Assembly (NCBI GenBank): GCA_036679405.1
Contig: JAVBVZ010000042.1
Coordinates: 1 to 54,182 of the forward strand
Direction: 5' to 3'
From: JAEYKI01 sp036679405
GTDB lineage: Bacteria > Bacillota > Clostridia > Christensenellales > Christensenellaceae
Length of the DNA stretch: 54,182 nucleotides
Made by a program: the position numbers and the translations under genes. Below the pieces are notes generated by a model that did not search any database, was not told where the DNA came from, and saw nothing but the letters and a program-made list of their open reading frames with translations. Position 1 is the first letter of the stretch. Each line of letters starts with the position of its first letter. Below are positions 50,413 through 54,182 of this stretch, one piece after another.

Positions 50413-51870
50413 ATGTCTGACATAGTGGGAAACCGTAAAGCTGCAAGGATTACGCTGATTGTGATGGTGATCGCCCTCATTTGCGTATCCGGCTATATCG
50501 CTTTCCTTTTTCTATCGGGAGAAAAAACAGTCGGAAAAGACAGCAGCGACGTCATTGTGGATACCGGCGTGGTATATGACGGTGTTACTTCGTTGGGCGT
50601 GGATCTTTCGGGTGCAAAGCGGGGCGATGTGCCCGTCCGGCTGGCTACGGCGGTACAGGACGTTTTGGATGACGTGCGTCTCGACTTTACGGTGGAAGGA
50701 CACACGGTTTCTTTAAGCGCATATGATGTGGGCGCAAAAATCGATACGGGCGCTTTATTCAAAAGCGCTTATAATGTGGGAAGGGAAGGCGGCTTTGCTG
50801 CTCGCGCCGCTCAGATTGAGCAGGCTTCGGGCAACGGGGTGGATATTCCCTATACGATTACATGGGATTCAGGAAAACTTGAACAAACGGTTCGCTCAAA
50901 AACGGCGGATCTGGGGCTGCAGGCCCGGGATGCGACGGTCGACATAGAAAAAACGAAAGATGAAGAAAACCTGATGTGCGATATGTCGCTTAACATTGTG
51001 CCCGAAGTGATTGGGGTTGACGTGGATTTTGACAAGCTGCTTCCGGCCTTAAATGAAAAAATGGACAGCATGGATTGTTTTGGCGGGGACTCTGTGGAAA
51101 CGGAAACAACGCTGACATATCCGGATATAACGGCGGCCCAGCTTTCGGAGGAATATCAAAAGATCGGTACATTTAAAACCAGCTATACGACATCGGCGTA
51201 TGGACGGCGTTATAATATATGGAAGATGGCCGATATCATCAATGGCGTGGTAATTGCACCGGGAGAAACATGGTCCATTAATGAAGAAGCGGGCCCCCGG
51301 ACCTATGCGCAGGGATGGGAAGGCGCTCCCGGTATTGAAAACGGCCAATATGAGACCCAGGCCGGCGGCGGTATTTGCCAGGTAAGCACTACGCTGTATA
51401 ATGCGGTGCTGCGTGCAGACCTCGAAGTGGTAGACCGGTCGCATCACTCATGGCCGTCGGATTATGTGGATCCGGGTCTTGACGCAACAATATCGACCGG
51501 CAAACCGGACTTTAAATTTAAAAACAATACGTCTTCACCCGTTGTGATTTATGCAAAATGTGACGGGAAGGAAAAAACGATTGAAGTGAGCATCTATCGT
51601 TCCAAAATGGACTATGCGCTCGATTTTACTTCGGATGTCCAAAGCAGGTCTTACTCGGGCGCTATATACGAGATTCCCGATCCGACCCTGCCGGCCGGTG
51701 CAAGGGTGCAGGTATTGCACGAGCATCCAAAAGTTGTGGTGGATGTCTACAAACATGTGTACGACCTTGAAGGCAATGAAACGATGACGACGCTGGCCTA
51801 TACGGATATTTATTCCAATAAGGCCGCTATTGTCCGGGTGGGTCCGGCGCTGCCGGGGGCCGCTTCCTGA
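50413..51870 (+). CDS. VanW family protein, first copy
   Basis: A 485-residue extracytoplasmic protein anchored by one N-terminal helix (12-34). Residues 60-220 resemble the peptidoglycan-binding module that often precedes VanW. The VanW domain begins near YNIWKMADIINGVVIAPG and includes AGGGICQVSTTLYNAVLRADL, RSHHSWPSDYV and GLDATIS. VanW is named from vanB clusters, but most members are wall-associated proteins of unknown role, not resistance genes, and no other van gene is present. A paralogue follows 58 bases later. Confidence 0.9.
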   Translation: MSDIVGNRKAARITLIVMVIALICVSGYIAFLFLSGEKTVGKDSSDVIVDTGVVYDGVTSLGVDLSGAKRGDVPVRLATAVQDVLDDVRLDFTVEGHTVSLSAYDVGAKIDTGALFKSAYNVGREGGFAARAAQIEQASGNGVDIPYTITWDSGKLEQTVRSKTADLGLQARDATVDIEKTKDEENLMCDMSLNIVPEVIGVDVDFDKLLPALNEKMDSMDCFGGDSVETETTLTYPDITAAQLSEEYQKIGTFKTSYTTSAYGRRYNIWKMADIINGVVIAPGETWSINEEAGPRTYAQGWEGAPGIENGQYETQAGGGICQVSTTLYNAVLRADLEVVDRSHHSWPSDYVDPGLDATISTGKPDFKFKNNTSSPVVIYAKCDGKEKTIEVSIYRSKMDYALDFTSDVQSRSYSGAIYEIPDPTLPAGARVQVLHEHPKVVVDVYKHVYDLEGNETMTTLAYTDIYSNKAAIVRVGPALPGAAS

Positions 51871-51928
51871 CGGGCGGGCGTTTTGAGCAAAGTAAATTAT
51901 TTTTTTTGAATATATTAGGAGAACTTGG

Positions 51929-53587
51929 ATGAAACAGTACAGGCCCAGGAGGCCGGCGAGGCCCCGGAGGCGCAAAAGCAGAGCTTTTCATTTCAGCAAA
52001 AAAACACTGCTGGTTATTTGCGTTGCGGCCGCGGCAATATTGATTACTATTTTTGCCGTAAATGCCGGCGGGAGCAGCCGGGAAATCGACCCGAATGACA
52101 CTTTTGCGGATAACGTGACGGTGCAGGGCGTATCGATCGGCGGAATGACGGCCAGCGAAGCGCGCGTAGCGCTGAACCCAACTATAAAGGAAATGATGGC
52201 CGAAGCGGTTATTGAGATCAGCGTTCCAAACCCGGATGCCGACGCGGAAGAAGACGGCGAAGACAAAAACACGGATGTGCAGGAAGACGAAGCAACGCAG
52301 GTGGTAAAATATTCGGCGACCCAGGCGGGCGTATCGGTTGATGTGGACAGCGCATTGCAGCAGGCGATGGACTATAGCGTTAACGACGCTCCGCGAAAGG
52401 CGTCGGAAGCGCCTGTGCAGGATTTTACCATGCTGTATGTTTTGGACGAAACCACCCTCGCGGATTCATTGGACCAGGATGCGGATCAATGGACGCTGCC
52501 GGCGCAGGACGCAAAATATGTTTTGAAGACCGAAAAGGATGAAGAAGATCTGACAACGTCGGCCGAGCCGGTAAAGCAGGAAGGAATTGCGGGCAGCCGG
52601 GTAGATGTTGCCGCATTGACCGAAAAAGTAAAAGAAATGGTTTCTTCCCAAAGCTTTGGGCTGATAGAGGCGCCGGTTACCGAGGTGCCGCCTTCCGTTA
52701 CCGCAGACCAGCTTCCGGAGATCGAAGTAATCGGGAGCTACTCGACGGGCTTTTCGTCTTCGAGCGACAGCAGGATGTATAATATCTGGAAGATCAGCAG
52801 CATCTTAAATGGCCGCTCCATTGCGCCCGGCGATAAAATGTCGGTCAACAATGTGGTCGGCCCCCGGACGGAAGAAGGAGGATGGGCCCTGGCTGCAGGT
52901 ATTGAGAACGGTGTATATACCGATCAGGCCGGCGGTGGTATCTGCCAGGTGTCTTCCACGTTGTATATTGCTTCTCTGAAAGCCGAACTTAAAATTGTGG
53001 ACCGCACGCATCATACCATCCCGTCCACTTATGTGCCTCTGGGGCTGGATGCTACCATTTCTACAGATGCGCCGGATCTGGAGCTTGAGAATAATACGGA
53101 ATATCCGGTTTTGATCGGTATCAATTGCGATGTTCCGGACAGGACCGTAGAAGTAAAGCTGTATGGCTATAATCCCAGGGATTACACGCTGCGTTTTGAA
53201 AGCGTGATCATGCAAACCAATCCTGCGCCGGCGGATGAATACACCGCAAATCCGGAAGTGCCCGTCAATCAGGTTGTGCAGGTCATGCCGCCGCATGACG
53301 GTTATGTGGTGGACGTATACAAAATATGGTATGACGAAGACGGAAACGAATATGACCGCAAACGTATTTATACGGACACATATAAAGCGCTTTCGGGCAA
53401 ATATGAATATAACCCGACCACGCCTCCCGCCGCGGTGACCTCTCCTTCGGCAGCCGCAAGTACGCCTGCAGCAGCTACGCCGACACCGGCGCCTACCGCA
53501 ACGCCTGTGCCGGAAGTGAGCGAAAACCCCGTCACCGATCCGGCCGAAACTGAATCGGCTGCGGCATCGGAGGAATCGGCCCAGTAG
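51929..53587 (+). CDS. VanW family protein, second copy with Pro/Ala/Thr-rich tail
   Basis: A 552-residue paralogue of the preceding protein. The N-terminus is very basic (YRPRRPARPRRRKSR) before one membrane helix (about 27-48). An acidic, Glu/Asp-rich insertion occurs near 100-130. The VanW domain shows AGGGICQVSSTLYIASLKAEL and RTHHTIPSTYVP. The last 55 residues are Thr/Pro/Ala-rich (ATPTPAPTATPVPE), a wall-spanning or spacer tail without an LPxTG signal. ATG follows AGGAGAA. A terminator follows. Confidence 0.9.
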   Translation: MKQYRPRRPARPRRRKSRAFHFSKKTLLVICVAAAAILITIFAVNAGGSSREIDPNDTFADNVTVQGVSIGGMTASEARVALNPTIKEMMAEAVIEISVPNPDADAEEDGEDKNTDVQEDEATQVVKYSATQAGVSVDVDSALQQAMDYSVNDAPRKASEAPVQDFTMLYVLDETTLADSLDQDADQWTLPAQDAKYVLKTEKDEEDLTTSAEPVKQEGIAGSRVDVAALTEKVKEMVSSQSFGLIEAPVTEVPPSVTADQLPEIEVIGSYSTGFSSSSDSRMYNIWKISSILNGRSIAPGDKMSVNNVVGPRTEEGGWALAAGIENGVYTDQAGGGICQVSSTLYIASLKAELKIVDRTHHTIPSTYVPLGLDATISTDAPDLELENNTEYPVLIGINCDVPDRTVEVKLYGYNPRDYTLRFESVIMQTNPAPADEYTANPEVPVNQVVQVMPPHDGYVVDVYKIWYDEDGNEYDRKRIYTDTYKALSGKYEYNPTTPPAAVTSPSAAASTPAAATPTPAPTATPVPEVSENPVTDPAETESAAASEESAQ

Positions 53588-53618
53588 ATATAGATATTGA
53601 AAGCATTGTAAAAGGATC

Positions 53619-53653
53619 AGGCGGAAGGCATAAAGCCCTTTTCGCCTTTTTTT
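53619..53653 (+). terminator. Terminator of the vanW operon
   Basis: AGGCGGAAGGC pairs imperfectly with GCCCTTTTCGCCT and is followed by seven to eight T. Confidence 0.7.
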
Positions 53654-53675
53654 GTTGCAAAGGGCGTAAAGGGAT

Positions 53676-53706
53676 AAAAAGCAGCTTTTCAAAATGCTTT
53701 TTTTTT
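53676..53706 (+). terminator. Second hairpin with T tract
   Basis: AAAAAGCA (53676-53683) and TGCTTTTT (53695-53702), then T. It may be a back-up terminator. Confidence 0.5.
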
Positions 53707-53927
53707 GGTGATATTATGTCGGGCGGAATGCCCGTGCCATAAGAGCCTGTTATATGTAGAACAATGCGGTGCTGTCCGGACAGATAGATGCTTTTTGCAT
53801 AAAAAGATGCGGGGAGAGCGCAGAGAAGCATGCCGGTTTTGAAGCCGGCCGGCATTTTGGGAACCTGTATCCCCGAAAATGCGGCGGATATGCAGATTTT
53901 TTTATTGTTTAAACTTTTTTTTTGTTG
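53707..53927. other. Intergenic region before tuf, nothing recognised
   Basis: No gene is supported. Small hairpins occur at 53720-53734 (CGGGC/GCCCG) and 53831-53854 (TGCCGG/CCGGCA, followed by TTTT). A short untranslated RNA ending at the latter is conceivable but not supported. Confidence 0.4.
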
Positions 53928-53956
53928 TTGACAAATAAAAACAATCATTTTAAAAT
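53928..53956 (+). promoter_or_regulatory. Promoter of tuf
   Basis: Consensus TTGACA (53928-53933), a 17-base spacer and TAAAAT (53951-53956). Confidence 0.8.
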
Positions 53957-54004
53957 ATTGTAGTATGGCGATAGTGTAAAGCCTATTTTAAGGAGGAAAA
54001 GAGA

Positions 54005-54182
54005 ATGGCGAAGGCAAAATTTGAGAGAACCAAGCCGCATGTTAACATAGGAACGATCGGGCACGTTGACCATGGAAAGACGACGCTGACGGCGGCGATC
54101 ACGGCGGTGCTGGCAAAGACGGGCAAAGCGCAGCTCACGAAATATGACGAAATAGACAAGGCGCCCGAAGAGAAGGAAAGAG
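54005..54182 (+). CDS. tuf: Elongation factor Tu, N-terminal part (cut by window end)
   Basis: The first 59 residues of the GTPase that brings aminoacyl-tRNA to the ribosome. MAKAKFERTKPHVNIGTIGH and the P-loop GHVDHGKTT identify it. ATG 54005 has AAGGAGG upstream. A strong dedicated promoter follows the vanW terminator, so here tuf is not transcribed from an fusA-containing str operon, at least from this side. Confidence 0.97.
   Translation, partial: MAKAKFERTKPHVNIGTIGHVDHGKTTLTAAITAVLAKTGKAQLTKYDEIDKAPEEKER

Noticed and set aside
50413..53587. Vancomycin resistance cluster
   Set aside because: No vanA/B ligase, vanH, vanX or two-component genes; VanW proteins are common without resistance.
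46783..53854. Repeated word GAAGCCGGCCGGCA at 46783-46796 and 53841-53854
   Set aside because: Two copies of a short GC-rich self-complementary word are compatible with chance; contexts differ.
1..54182. CRISPR arrays, insertion sequences, prophage genes, origin of replication
   Set aside because: No regularly spaced repeats, transposase, integrase or DnaA-box cluster was seen.

Overview
The window reads as a chromosomal segment of an anaerobic Gram-positive Bacillota, most likely Clostridia. Evidence: strong AGGAGG-type ribosome sites with frequent GTG/TTG starts, TTGACA/TATAAT-like promoters, the tilS-hpt-ftsH order, a Rex redox repressor, a split glycine decarboxylase (GcvPA/GcvPB), two VanW-family proteins, a CD3324-family gene and the DUF6323-DUF6179 pair. 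A Christensenellales-like host is my guess only. No phage, insertion sequence or CRISPR array was seen.

Layout. 0-2.4 kb: tail of a uroporphyrinogen-decarboxylase-family gene, mreB, tRNA-Glu(CTC), then two degenerate elements that repeat the 3' end of the tRNA and are separated by terminators. 2.4-9.5 kb: DUF6323-DUF6179; a TetR regulator beside an old-yellow-enzyme-type reductase whose promoter carries a 25-bp palindrome; a tiny lipoprotein; a CD3324-family regulator with an unusual leader; a methyltransferase; a membrane glycosyltransferase. 9.5-13.7 kb: a cyclic-di-GMP block with one diguanylate cyclase split by a frameshift at an A7 run, an unknown 128-residue protein and a large PAS-PAS-PAS-GAF-GGDEF protein. 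13.9-18.7 kb: sugar catabolism genes (DeoC-type aldolase, FGGY kinase, zinc dehydrogenase, TIM-barrel isomerase). 18.8-23.5 kb: zupT, a methyltransferase-thioredoxin fusion directly followed by a COG0523 GTPase, and an XRE regulator-membrane protein pair with a clear operator.

23.6-30.6 kb: gcvT-gcvH-gcvPA-gcvPB, a ROK regulator and citrate synthase. 30.8-34.5 kb: a DeoR regulator divergent from two polyol dehydrogenases and a ribulose-phosphate-3-epimerase-like enzyme. 34.6-43.9 kb: DUF975 protein, cardiolipin synthase, phosphoesterase, tilS-hpt-ftsH, a PHP phosphoesterase and a divergent PRPP synthetase. 44-54 kb: a 910-residue zinc-ribbon/membrane/RCC1-like repeat protein, a small conserved protein, aconitase overlapping rex, yjbQ, two tandem vanW genes and the start of tuf.

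Together, citrate synthase, aconitase and NADH-sensing Rex suggest a redox-controlled oxidative branch leading to 2-oxoglutarate. The glycine cleavage operon lacks its dihydrolipoamide dehydrogenase here. The two sugar clusters feed phosphorylated ketoses into central metabolism. The best leads for something undescribed are the tRNA-tail repeat array, the methyltransferase-thioredoxin/COG0523 pair, the slippery-site diguanylate cyclase, the RCC1-like surface protein and the leader upstream of the CD3324-family gene.
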